Assembly (NCBI GenBank): GCA_036925085.1
Contig: JAUPFP010000042.1
Span: 1,292,045-1,356,044 of the forward strand
Origin: Brachycybe producta
Taxonomy: Eukaryota > Arthropoda > Diplopoda > Playtdesmida > Andrognathidae
DNA length: 64,000 bases
Reading direction: 5' to 3'
Each line of letters begins with the position of its first letter. The stretch's first letter is position 1. Below the pieces are notes generated by a model. It worked only from the letters and a program-made list of their open reading frames with translations, made no database searches and was not told the origin of the DNA. Positions 41,521 through 54,427 of this stretch are shown here, piece after piece. Position numbers and translations under genes: made by a program.

Positions 41521-41542
41521 TCTCTCTCTCTCTCTCTCTCTT
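41521..41542. repeat. (TC)n microsatellite
   Basis: Ten to eleven TC units in gene-free DNA. Confidence 0.9.
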
Positions 41543-41662
41543 TCTATGTGTGTGGCAATGTTTATACTTTTATTGCAGTGTTTATAATAGAAAAGTTGGA
41601 TATTTCTATTGCAAATACTGAGAAAGGAAATGTCAAAACACAAAATGAAACACCCTAAACTG

Positions 41663-42065
41663 CGGTGCCCGCTTTAGGCCAGGGCGACCAGGACACCAGC
41701 ACTGGGTATCAGTTTTGAGGGGCATTATTTTTTTTTTTTTAATTTCTCAAAACATTGACTTTTACTCATTTATTTAGAAAAAATATTTATTAACATTTCA
41801 GTAACTGTTGTGAAATCAGAAATAAAATTAAGAGTTAATCAAAAGCTATCTGAAATCAATAATGATCTAAGACAGGCTATAAATAGTTTACTTTTAATAT
41901 GTACAGTTTTTTATAGTGAATTTGCTTCTCACAAAGCTCAAAAATTGAAGTTTTATTTGAAGTATCAAACTGTAAATCATCTCCAACTAATATATTAACT
42001 AATCATAAGCACATAGCAATTGCTAAGGTCTCGCCCTGGGCAGCAAATGGTTAAATCCGACACTG
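41663..42065. mobile_element. Degraded hAT element
   Basis: The left end CGGTGCCCGCTTTAGG and the right end (CAGTGTCGGATTTAACC on the other strand) are diverged inverted repeats, each leading into CCAGGGCGA. The flanks CTAAACTG and CTTAATTG match at 6 of 8 bases, consistent with an aged 8-bp target duplication. A plus-strand frame near 41920-41960 reads SEFASHKAQKLKF, resembling the C-terminal DFASKKARK-type tail of hAT transposases. The end sequence is related to the element at 58681-58964. Confidence 0.5.
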
Positions 42066-42754
42066 CTTAATTGCTTCTATTAGAGAGTTTATGCAAAACA
42101 CGATAACTTTTTAAACTACAAAGTTATTAAAATGCATCTTGTCGAAATAGTATGGAAAAGTTTTCATAGGTCAAAGTCAAAATTTACTCGAAAAACACTT
42201 ATTTAGCAAATGGCTGACACGTGGTTCACAAAACTATATACTGTATCTCTTATAGACTAACAAATGCATTTGTTACAAATACAACGAACTTACTCAGTAT
42301 TAATTTAATCGTGTCAAGAACATTTGTTTTCTTAACGGAAATAGGTTTAAGTGAGTTATATATGAAATACCCATTAGTAATTACAATTGTTTGTTACTCA
42401 TACACAAACACATTAAAAATAAAACAACTACTGGGGATTTCTTTTAATTATTCATTTCATCTTATGTTGTAAGAAAATGACAATATCGATGACAGCGGCT
42501 CTTTTTTTTCTCTCTCACTCACTTGGTCACAAAAGAAAGGGATATTTCGAGTGGAATTATACCAAGTAATAACTAAGGTGTGGTTCAATTTAACTCAAAA
42601 CATGAGTTAAAAATAACGACTTCTTTATAAATAATTAGAAATTGAAGAAGAAAAAAAAATACTAAATATGTGACACACAATCTTTACTGTTTTATTAAGA
42701 ACTGTTTCTGCTATCTAATTTAAGATAAAGGTTTGGTAAATTAATTCGTAATTA

Positions 42755-43510
42755 AGGTGCTTTTTAAAGTGTAAACACACCTCGAATTCTGGTTGTTTTG
42801 TCTTTCAAGTGCAGGAACAAAATTATTGTAAACTTGAAAGTGTTTTAGAAATTAGAAGGGTAGCCAGGGCCATAATATATACTTGGTTTTACTTGTCCTC
42901 CAGACCAGGACCTTTCCTCAATGGGAGTCCGAACAACAACATACAATTAATGCATACAAGTACCGTAGACATTATATAATTTGCAAAATAATTGTAACAT
43001 ATACTATAACATTTAAGATTAATTTTCTAAAAAACAAAAATTTCGTACCACATAATTTTCTTATTATTGAAAGTTAGAAATTTCAAATTGAAATGACAAC
43101 ATTACAAATAGTTAAAATTTGTAATTGTTTGGAAAGCGAAAAAGACAGACAAAAAAAGGAGCAGAAAAGAAGACACATAAGCCCATTGCCAAAATAATTT
43201 GGACCAGGGCCTTGCGTACCCTTGTTATGGCTCTGAGAGAAGCTCAAATACTCAAGGGTAATTTTACATTTATCTTGTAAAATAAGCTTTTCACGTGAGT
43301 TTTTAAAAAACGACCCGACTTTAAGCGGGTGATATTTTTTAACTGTTATCTCTAAAAAGTTCATTCTGAAAGATATCAACATGAAGTTACTAAGTTACGA
43401 AGTTATTCTGCAGCCGTTCCAGTGTCTAACACACTTTCAGTTTCTCCTTAGTGTTGCCGCTCTTCTGAAACGTAGAATAAGCAGAGTTCGAAAATCAGTA
43501 GTTCATAAAT
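42755..43510. repeat. Foldback family A, copy 9, split by a hAT-like insertion
   Basis: The left arm (GTGTTTTAGAAATTAGAAGG) is interrupted at 42864 and resumes at 43236 with AGCTCAAATACTCAAGGGTA. The right arm lies near 43375-43470. TTAA precedes the left end GGTGCTTTTTAAAGTGTAAA. Confidence 0.8.
42865..43235. mobile_element. hAT-like MITE nested in foldback copy 9
   Basis: 371 bp beginning CAGGGCCATAA and ending TTATGGCTCTG. It is flanked by AGGGTAGC and AGAGAAGC, an 8-bp duplication of the foldback-arm word AGGGTAGC with two later changes. The host repeat supplies the empty-site sequence, so the insertion boundary is well defined. Related to the element at about 27553-27841. No transposase. 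Confidence 0.8.
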
Positions 43511-45660
43511 TATCTTTTTTTTTACTTACAATTATGTGAATAATTATAAACACGGTCAACAGAAAATTACCTCCATAAAACGTACCACTAAATGGCACTA
43601 ATGCATCACTACATTGCGCTGCACAAAATATTATTTGACAATTTCAAAAAAAGTTCATAATAATTGTTGCCTCGGCTTAAATCAATATTACCTAATCACA
43701 TTTTATTGCAGATACTTATTAAAATTCATTAAGTGACACACTATAAAACCAGTAAAAATAAACAATCAATAAACATTAAACAATAAGTTAAGCAATCTAT
43801 TTTAAAAATTAAAAATTGATATAAAATCTATCTAATAGACTTCTGAAACAGACTTTTCAAAAACAGTCTGTCTACAGTGAAAATACACTTTGAAAAGCTA
43901 AACTAGTTTTTATTTCAAGAAATACAACTGATCTGGCAGATCTTTTATTTGCAGTTTTATTGGCATTTCAGCATATTATTGTAATGCGAACTTGAGTACA
44001 CGTACTCTTTTTTGAGGTGTTAAAACAGCGTACTCTCTTTACTTTTCACTTAACAAAGCCAAATGTAATCTTTTTGAACCGAAAAAATAAAAAAGAACAC
44101 ATTAATTATATATAATTTATCTAACCTAACTTAATTTATTATTTTATGTTTACTATTTATGAAAAAAATCATGCTTGTTGTACTATGTCGTTAACGGTCG
44201 GTAACAACAACAGGTTCTGTTGATGAAAATTTCGCCCAAAATTAAAATTTATTATTTACGTCAGCAAAAATTGTGTTCCAGAATTTTTTTTAATTTATTG
44301 AATACCTACTACATTTTACGCACATAAAATAGTATACCCCCCCTCTCCACCTATATGTACTCATTTCTTATTCCATTCAATTCAACTCAGTACATCTGCA
44401 ATCAGCACAAGAGCCATTTGGCAAGGGGGACAATTCACAATGATAAGTAGTTGTAATTTAGACATGGTTTAGACATCCTTGTCAAATTGAATTCGTCCTA
44501 AAACAGAACTAAAGTATGTGTTGAAAGAGACTTCCCATAGTCTAAATACGTTTGTGGGGAGAAAAAGATCCCAAATATGCCTCAGTTCTAGCTTTTATTT
44601 CTTTAATAAGCATTTAGCACCTCTACATATATGGAGGTTTCTAGTAAGAATTACATCTAACATTGTTATACTTTGTTCTCTAGAGCTAGCAAAACATTCA
44701 AGCATGACAATGCTTTGTTCAGCTCTACAGTCCAGGGTTGGTAACCCTAGCCAAAATACAACTGAAATTATAGACAGAAAACTTCATATTAAAACTAAAA
44801 TATTTCTGCATAGTAATTAACTTTTATTTAAGTAAAAAAAAAATTAAAAACAAATTCAAATATGCAGTTATTTAGCCAGTTAAAATGTAATTTATTAACA
44901 TGCACTTTTCAACATACGTTATTTTCAACCATGAAGTTCGGCTGAAATTCCGCGAATTTCTTGCTCGTCTTGCACAAAAAACCTTCCAATTTAAATGTAC
45001 AAGAAGTTAATCTAATTTTCATTACGCCCAAGTCCAATGCCATTAGCTGTCAAGTGCACAAAAATATGATGAATTAAAGGTAGGTCACTTTTAACAAGCA
45101 TAAAATTTTAGAATTTTCCTTTCAGGCTTTTCGCCTTCACACGCAATTCCACCCCCACTTGCTTCCACATTTTTTTTCTTCTAAAACTTATTTACATCTT
45201 ATGGACATTTATTTCCTTGAAAGAAAAAAAAAATGAAAAACTCAAATCAAATTTAAATATGTAAACTTAAAATTAGGGCAAAAATGTCTCTTTATTATGA
45301 ACAATGACTAATGAAATGAATAATTATCTGATAATCAAGCAATCTGTCAATTTGGACCTGTTTCAATTATTGTATGATATTGTTAGTATTTGTTAAACTT
45401 GGGTTTTTTCTGTTGTAGCATGTGGTACAATTGACAACCAGATAGATGATCATTGATCACTTTAATTTGCAACCTTGAGCCACTCACTGTATCCTACCTG
45501 AAGAATGTCATTCACAGGAGGGTCCAATGCAAATTTACCAAATTTAGCAATAAAAAGTTTCTTCTATGCTAATTGGATTTATTTACACCAAAAATATTTT
45601 CATTTTATTATTGAATTAACATAAAATTAGAAACAGCTTATGGCAAATGAAACAAATATT
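43511..45660. other. Gene-free AT-rich DNA
   Basis: No exon or repeat structure that I can support. A plus ORF at 44518-44820 lacks similarity to any family I know and has no flanking splice logic. Confidence 0.35.
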
Positions 45661-45661
45661 A

Positions 45662-46063
45662 AAGGTTAGATTCTTAATAGTATGATTAATGATTGGCAAG
45701 TCAAAGCTAATACTAAATTTATCAACATTTACGTGAATATTCCTATCAAAAGTTCTTAAGTTAAGCTCTCCTTTTGACTAAGCATTTATTAATTATATAC
45801 CATCCCTAGTGATTGTTAACTGAATTGTGAGATAGTCATAGGCAGTGCCAAATTCATTAACTTTTGATAAGAACTTTGGATCATATTCTCAACGATTGCT
45901 AAGTCAAAGTTAGTGCTAAACTAATCAACTTTTGATACACAAAATTTCATGTAAAAGGTTTATAAGGTTAGCATTAACTTTGACTTACAAAACATTTAGA
46001 AGTTGAGCTTAGCATTCGTTTTGACTATTGTACAATCAGCAATCATTAAGAATATGAACCTTA
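45662..46063. repeat. Foldback family B, copy 1
   Basis: The left end, GGTTAGATTCTTAATAGTATG, pairs with the right end, read on the other strand as GGTTCATATTCTTAATGATT. Inside, ATTGCTAAGTCAAAGTTAGT (about 45896) repeats the left-arm words GATTGGCAAGTCAAAGCTAA. It shares ATCAACATTTAC with the copy at 54036-54427. Confidence 0.6.
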
Positions 46064-49000
46064 AGTTGTTAACCCTTTTTTGTTCTTTGCAACAAACAAA
46101 TCTGAACATTGATGACTCGATGAGGATTGAGAAAAATACAAAACTTGCATCCAAAAAAAAAATGAAAGTCTAATGACCATGACAAAACCTACACAACAAC
46201 AACAACAACACCAACAACAAAAAATATATTTGCTTTGTCATTATGATGGTCACGAAATTCACTCAACCCCTTCTTCATACACACAGTTCATATTATACAG
46301 TGAAACTATATCAAAGATTCTTCCATAGTTTAAAATGTTTCAAATTGTTTTCTTTTTTTAAAAAAAATGTATGTCTTCAGCTGTAACTATTTTATTTTCG
46401 AAATAACTCTTTAACCACCTTTTACCTCACCACAAAATTCTTTTAGATCATTTAAGGTTTTTCTACCTTCATGAAATCATTGCACTATGACATTTAACTG
46501 GATTATCATCACCAAGTAATAAATAAAACTAGATCAACTCATCATGATGGTAGTCAATAACCAGGAAAAAAAAAGTATCCACCCTTGCGATTTGAACTTC
46601 AAAAACCAAATCGCAATCATCTTAAAATTAATTACAATGGTGGCATTAAATTAGAAACTCAACATCCTCCTATAATAATAAGCTCAAAATTTAATACTCT
46701 TAAAAACAATTAAGTTGCAATTTTATTTTTTTTTTCAGTAGAATGTGGTGAATAAATTATAACACTCTAATAGGAAAATGTCGTTTAGCTTTTTTTAGTA
46801 TATTATAATAATTGTAAATAGTCAGTATCCTGTATTCAAAAATATTTACTCATATGATTAACAATAATACTGTATAATTGGAAATGTGGGCCTATTAATA
46901 GAAATACTAACTAATAACCAAAAAAAAATATTCATTCTCCGGTTGTGAACCTTTTCCGCTGGAAAATCCCATCTAACAATAGCACCCAATGTACTTTTTT
47001 TTCTAAAACCCCAAAAATGATTACACCTCCAAAACACGTGATTTGCATCTACCCTCTTCTTCTATCATGTTGAAATGGTGGCCTAATATACAACGCATGC
47101 GCACACAAACCACCCCTTCTATAATCAAAGGACATTTATTACACAATCCGGGTTCATGAACTGAAAAGAGGGATAAAAAAAATTGGGAGATAATGAATTT
47201 AAAAAAAAAATTGTTATTTTAAACAATCTATTAAATTTATTTATAAAGGCATTTGTAAAGATAAGCTTTAATAATTACATTTTTATATAATAAAAACCCT
47301 GCCTATCAAATTAGATTTTTCTTAGCTTCATTTGTGAACATTTTAAAATGAGCTTTCCATTATTTTTAAAGTAAAAAATAGAATTCTGCAATTGTTACCT
47401 ACACATTTCGAGGCAGGCACATTTTAAAATGACAAGCAACAAAATTTAATACGATGAATTAGGCAATATGGAATATATAGTGCATGTGGAAGAAAATCTT
47501 GCTATTTAGAGAAGTCAGCTATTCGACATACTATCACTTGCAAGTCTCCTTCGATACTCACCTTGTGCCTTATTGCGCGCCTGTGGAGCATCTAGACTGC
47601 AGGCGTAGCTTGCTTTACGTTACCTCTGAGAATGATTCCTATTCCTAGCTATATCGTAGATGCCGACTGCGTGGGTGCTCAGCAAATCTTGCAATTTTTC
47701 AATTTTACCACTTTCTACAATTTTTATGAAATGATAAAATACATGAAAAAATAAAATAAAATTCCCATAGTGTTTTTTAAACTGTGCACTCAATTGAAAA
47801 ACGTCACATAAAATACTGTAGCACAGAATAGATATACTGTATAATATATTCTGTGACTGTAGTTAGCACGATATAGCCTCTAACAAACATATATTGGTAT
47901 ATTTGATGGGAGGACCCACCAAAAATTACACTTGGGTTGCTGAACACCCCTTAAGTTTTTGAAATGTTGGCGCATATGCTCGCTATAACGTAATTAACCA
48001 AATTCTCTAGCTTTATAGTATACAGAGGTTTCTTTACAGGTGCCTTTCCTCCATATCATGTTAACTATACAATTTCCAGAAACGCATCCCTATCGTTAAG
48101 CGAGGTACAATTGTATTGTCTTGGAAGAGGCAAGTAACAATTCAAACGAGCTGATTTCTCTGATAGCTACGTTTTCTACAACATATACATTGACTTTCAA
48201 GTAAAAATTTAATGAAATGCATGGATTATTAACTAAAACTTTGATATTTATTTATGACTAAAAATATTTTAATTCTAATCTTAAATTCAAGTAGACAATG
48301 TCTGCAAATTTTAATGAGCAGCAGAACCACCTCTACCCTTGTTTTTTTTTTTTCTTTCTCCAAATCCAACTATGTGATTAAATGCAATGTAATCTACGGC
48401 ATAATTGTTATCATGCATGAAATAAAACTTCAAGATAAATATGAATTGGATGAATGGATGGATGAAAATGTGTGCACCATGATGACCATATAAATCAAAT
48501 TAACATTCAACTTGAAATATACCAAAACAAATTCGTGCATGGAACTTAAGATTTTTTTTTTATTGTTTAAAAGTGTTTCCACCTAGAACCCATTCCCACT
48601 TAAAAAAAACTAATAAGTACCGTTTGTACTCTGAGCATGTCATTAACGGGGTCATTACTAAATATATTTCATGACAAATTTATTTACAAAACAAACATTG
48701 TCACGATCATTAAGGGCAGCCACCTTTATTCATAAGTTCACTCACTTTTTTTTTGCATCAAATTTTAAAACTCTATATACATATAGAAAACTGGAAGAAT
48801 ATTTCACTTCCACTTATTTTGGAAATGGTTTTCATATTGTGAGAATTTGTAGCAAGTGACAGTGTTTAAAGGTAACTTAAGTATATAGTGATGGTTACAA
48901 AGTAAAGGCCGAGTTAGGAAAGGCAAGGTCGAGGAAATACCTGAAAAGTAGGGTTACAATGGCCTCAAAAGGCATTTCCGTTCGAAAGATTGCATGTTCT

Positions 49001-50618
49001 TAAGTCATCATTCATTAGATGTTCATATCACTGATGTTTTTTGTAAAGATTTTTTTCCCCTTAAAGTTCATCTTCCCCTCCTCCTCAAAAGCATATTTTT
49101 GTCATGGGCCTATGTCATTAAGAACCCTTCGAAATTCTAGAAATAATACCAGCTGTAAACTTTGCCTAAGGTGTAGTAAAGAATAGCGATTCACAACCTT
49201 CGCCACTCTTGGGGCACAAATATTATTGCACCATTTAGCAATACATGCGCCTTGAACATGATTAATGAAATTAATAATTAATCAGCTGAAGAATATTTTT
49301 GATTAGCCACCGAAAAACGGTACTTAACCCTAAACTACGAGCGTAAATGGTAAACTCAGAATTTTGTTGTTGTTGCACACAAAAGGAAATAATTGAGAAA
49401 CCCAAGTGTTGCAGACGAGAGCAAAATGCTCATTAATAAGGCATTCACAGTTTTATTTTTGTTTTGTTTTCTCCAGGTGCTTTTGTCAGTTAAATGTCAA
49501 AGGTAGTTTTATAAATTTAGATCATACAAAGATTTTTGTTTTTACAAGTGTAAGTTTACAGTTATAAAATGATAATTTTGTTAACTAACTACCTAACTGG
49601 TCACCCAGACAGAAAACGGCTTTATGGTAATCCGACATAAAGAAAACGACAAAACGTATGGAAAAACTACAATCTCGTTGGCTATAATTACCACAAGCTA
49701 CATTTTTTTTTTACCTAAAATACTAGCAAGTTATGATTGCAATGTGCATAATTATTAAGCTTGCACACCATTTGCAACAGTTTACTGCACACCGTCAATG
49801 CAGAAAATGCTTATTTTTGTTTTTTTGTTTGCAAGACGTTGTTGTGCAACATTCACAGCAACATTTGTCGCAATATTGACTTATTATTGTATACGTGCAT
49901 ATGCGTGCAAAAATGTCAGCTAGGCTTTTATTTTGCTTGCAAATGTCCAAATTGTAGCATTTGACATTGAGTGCTACTGACATACAGTATACATTACATA
50001 CATACATAAAATACTTTCCATTAAAAAGTAAAACATTTTAGTGAGCCATTTACGACTTCGTTTTGCAAAAACTAAAAATATAAAACATAAAAAATTAAGT
50101 ATTTATTAAATTAAAGAGCCAACATTTTCTTTAAAAAAAAAACACAACAATAATAAAAAGAGAGGTGAGTGCCCCTGTTGCATTTCGAAAGACAACTTGA
50201 TAACGGTACTTCTCTCTTTTTTATTTCATCTTCCACCAATTTCAGTTTTCCCCACTTTCATTTTTTTTTTTCTTGAAGAATGAAATTATGATTCACGGTT
50301 CAGTTATTTACCATGTTTAATTGTTTAAAGCGTTCTTCACCTTTTCATTATTATTTTTGAAAACTTCAGAGAACAAAAATAAAAGATATTTGCACTCGAC
50401 ACCATACTGAGAACACCTTGTAAAAAACCCATTTTCATAAGTTTAATGCAAAAAAATGTTCAAATGTGGCTCATTTTTGTTTAGATATACAAAAAAACTA
50501 CTAGCAATGTTCAAAAGTTGGACAAAAGAAATACAATAAATGTTGTATCCCGCAAATTCTTATTTGTGTTTTTAAAAAAAAAACATTTAAATATTAACCC
50601 TTCTTTATCCGATGTCTC
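46064..50618. other. Gene-free DNA with one GC-richer island
   Basis: Mostly AT-rich. A (CAA)n tract lies at 46192-46221. A GC-richer island at about 47560-47690 carries splice-like signals on the minus strand (see findings). Nothing else supported. Confidence 0.35.
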
Positions 50619-50640
50619 CTCCCCCCCCCCCCGCAATCAA

Positions 50641-50757
50641 AATGGTTCACTTTTTAAAATTAAAAAAATGAACCATCTTACTCAGTAAGTAAAAAAAATG
50701 GTTCACTTTTTAAATTTAAAAAAAAATGAACCATCTTACTCAGTAAGTAAAAGAAAT
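50641..50757. repeat. Two-unit tandem repeat of a small hairpin
   Basis: Two units of about 56 bp. Each contains ATGGTTCACTTTTTAAA and its near reverse complement AAAAATGAACCAT, followed by CTTACTCAGTAAGTAAA, itself a small palindrome (TTACTCAGTAA). A C-run (50619-50632) precedes it. Confidence 0.85.
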
Positions 50758-52599
50758 GGTTTGATTCAATATTTGCCAGGCTGAACAACGATATTTAATA
50801 CACAATTGTGTGATTGTGATTGTTTTACTGTGAAACTCAGCATTATTATTATTTCAAAAGGTGACAGTGTCATGTTTTTTATTACTGACCGTCAACATAG
50901 AAAATGTGAAAATGTTATTCTATGTTAATTAATGTCAATCACACCAAAGTATTGAAACAAACAATATCTATCAACTTACAACTCAAATGCAATCAATAAT
51001 TAAACAAGTTCTAAAACAACAAAACTAATAAATTCCTAATTTAAAACTCCTTCATGGTTGTTTGCTTTATACTAAATAACGTGTCAGAATGTAATAATGA
51101 AGAGTGAAAAACAAAATATAATTGGTATATTTAAATTCATATTCAACATCAGTATAATTATTTCATTTTTTAGTTATTTTCGATATGTATTTTCCTTGCA
51201 ATAGTTAAAATGGTGAATGAACTTTTACAAAAATTTCTATTTTTCTTCTTCTTCCTCTAAGTAAAACCCTGGTTGGTTAAAAAATTTTAAGTAAAATTTC
51301 AACCCTTTTAAAATAAGTTAAAAATAACTTTTGGGGAAAGTCGATCTAGAATTCAAAAATAATAAGCCAGTTTTGGGGAGATTTTAAAATCCGGCTGTAT
51401 TGTCACTGTACATGTTAGATATACATGACGCAAGTAACAAACTAGTTGATTACATGACAGGTATGTTCAGTAAGGCGTGTATCCCCCCCCCACCTCATAC
51501 GAATCCATCTCTCATGATGAAGAGGATTAAAGGCGGAGGCTAGCAATGGTTTCCCAGTTAGTGGGGTAGGGGGCAATGTTTCCCAATTTTATTTGGCCAC
51601 TGAATCATTTCATTTTAGAATTATTAAAACATTACGGGAACACCATTAGTATTTGTTTTACATAATACCTTATAAAGAATGAGAAAAACACCAAAAAAAG
51701 TACATATAGATAGAAATTAATAAAATTAAAACTACAGCATCCAATTAACTGTTTATTAATATTAAAAAAATCACATAAAAATATATCATAATTTAATGAG
51801 AAGTGTGTAATAGTTTCTCTTTTTGGCAAATTCTTATGTCACTGTGTTTAATTGTTGACAGCTATATTTAACTGTCTGAAAATGAACATCCTGTGACTTC
51901 TTAAAGTAAAATCAATATTATTATTAAAAATTATTTTATGAAACTATAATAATTAATTATATATTTTTGCGTTATGGAATTTATTATTATTTTTTTTTAA
52001 TTTTCTGGTAGAAAACTTAGTTTCGCTTCACAGAACTACAGAGTTCTGCGGAACACCATTTGAGAAACACTGGTTTAATACATGTAGACTGATAATTTGG
52101 CCTTCGGTGTCGAAGGCTGGCACGCTGGATCCTGATCAGTTCCCTCAGTACTCACAATCCTGTAAGAGTTAGCCTCCACCTCCAATCCACCTTGCTGTGC
52201 GAGAAGGATTCTGGCGAGATGATAACAGCCATTCAATAGTACAAAAAAAACGAATAACAAAGATAGGGAAAACAGCGCAGAAATTACAGCAATAATTTAT
52301 CAACTTTTTTTATTATTATTATGGTAGCAATACTGGAGAATTTTTGGGTAAACTGACCAATATTTTGAAACTCAAATTAAAAATTTGTAATTTGAACGCA
52401 TAAAACCCCAAAATAAAACAAAAATAAACGTGGGGAATCCCAAATCACTTGAAAAAGCTGTGGTACTTTTAAAACTTGTTCGTATGTTACATGGTTAAAA
52501 TAAAAGGGTAATGTCCTCTAAACAAATTACTATCCAACCAACTCTTTCCACATTTAAGTTTGTACATACATTACAAACAGCTAATTTCTATTCACACAA

Positions 52600-52630
<31 letters not shown>

Positions 52631-53752
52631 AGACAGCGACAGAAAAAAAAAGTGAAAAGCTCTTTATACAATTATTTTCTTTCATTTCAATTTTTAAAAA
52701 AAAATGAAATTACACCTTGTGAAAAGGTGTTTCAAGTAGTATTAAATAAATACAAGTAAGACTTGCAAAACGCAATGATGATGCAGGATTTCAAGTTCAT
52801 GAAACACGAACAAGTTCAACATTCACTAATGAAATTTGTCAAACATACATGTATTATAAGATGTTTTATATCTGACAAATTATTAACATGGTTATGTATC
52901 ATACTTATATATTGTATATATTCAATGTCTACAAAAATTCAACTAAAAACTTTTCATGAAGGTTTTATTCCAAGTTGCAGTTGAAAAATTTAAATATTTA
53001 TATAGTAATACCAATTTAAAGGTTAGTCACATGTTAATGATGATACGAATAGTAAATACATAAAAAGCTAAAAGTACAAAAGCTAAAAGTAGAACTGGTA
53101 AAATAATATACAATTAAAGTACAGTAGTGAGAAAAGCAGTAGTTCTACTAAGAATGACAATAGTATATATCTGACTGTTCACACATGGTATGAGTATGGG
53201 TACAAATTGTTGTGTCACTAGCACTGTAGCACAAAATAAAGATGGCAGATAAACGGCCTTGTCTGTTAGTCGTGACGATGCAATGAAGGTCGACAGACAT
53301 GTGACAGACTTAACCACGCCTATGGCACAGACAACGCCTGTATTTGTGTAAAGTTGTGTCCACCGAGATTGCAATGACTGGAGACATTTTTTGTTACATT
53401 ATGTCTCCATTTGTGTTCCTAAACATGAAATATACAGAGACAAGAATAGACATTGTGTGCAGACAAATGATTCACTGTTTTCCAATCGAGCAGAAAAATG
53501 TTGAAAGTCGAAATGACGTAGGTTCAATTGCAGCACTTGCAGTTGTTGCATTTCAATCATAGTATTTTCATAGTATTTTGTACAGTGTACATGCAATGTT
53601 ATGCACACTACTACTACACATACAACTGTACACCTTATACAGTTGGAAGTTTCAGGATGCCTAATTGCTACAAAAAAATGTCCATAAATGAATGCATTCT
53701 CAGTAATTTTTATTAATTATTTTTAACTGAGTATCATTCATACAATGTAATT
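50758..53752. other. Gene-free DNA
   Basis: AT-rich with a C-run near 51482 and an imperfect (GA)n tract at 52601-52633. The minus ORF at 53114-53374 has no recognisable domain. Confidence 0.35.
52601..52633. repeat. (GA)n microsatellite
   Basis: GA units with a single phase slip (GGAG) after five units. Confidence 0.9.
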
Positions 53753-53890
53753 CGCATCCAGTTGATGTAATTGTCCATTACACGAAATGTATGTCCATTT
53801 CGCGTTTTGCATCAGGCCACTCTATTGTGCATTTCACGAAATGGAAATACATTTTGTGCAATCAACAATTAATTACACCAAATGGATGCG
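53753..53890. repeat. Short foldback element
   Basis: The left arm CGCATCCAGTTGATGTAATT pairs with the right arm (other strand CGCATCCATTTGGTGTAATT), and inner arms around ATGTATGTCCATTTCG also pair. About 138 bp, not related by eye to families A or B. Confidence 0.65.
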
Positions 53891-54035
53891 TCATATAGGC
53901 CTACATTAAAAAAGAATTTCTGGCTGTTTTTTGCTTACATGCCAAGTAAGCGTGAATTGAAAAAATATGTTCTTTACGTTGTTTTTTGTTTGAAAAGATA
54001 TATAATTAATAATAGAAAACTAATTATACTCTGAG

Positions 54036-54427
54036 GGTCGTATTCTTAATGACTGCATATTCCAGGACTTATTTTAGTGTGTGTTTGGACAAGGAAAAGT
54101 GTGCACCCAGAAAAATTAAATTAGTAATTCCATTTTATACTCATTTTGAAGCATTTCTTTTAGTTACTTCATGTTGAATTTGAAGTTAGTCACATCGAGG
54201 AGTCAAATAGATTAAGTTCAAACAGGATGGTGAGAGTAAAAATGTGTGATATTTGAATTATTATTAGTAGTTATAATTTATTAATCATAAATTAAAATTG
54301 GGTGTGCACTTTGGAAAAATTTCTTACAATAAGCTCTGACATATTCAGAAGTAGAGTTAAACTCATCAACATTTACATAAAATTTCATACTTTATCTGTA
54401 GCTTTACTTTTGTCTAAGAATACCACC
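54036..54427. repeat. Foldback family B, copy 2
   Basis: The left end GGTCGTATTCTTAATGACTG pairs with the right end, read on the other strand as GGTGGTATTCTTAGAC. It contains CATCAACATTTACATAAAAT as in copy 1. Confidence 0.55.

Noticed and set aside
44518-44820. 100-codon plus-strand ORF
   Set aside because: No domain, no splice context, composition like the surrounding DNA.
53114-53374. 86-codon minus-strand ORF with hydrophobic stretches
   Set aside because: No splice sites in phase, no family resemblance; likely chance.
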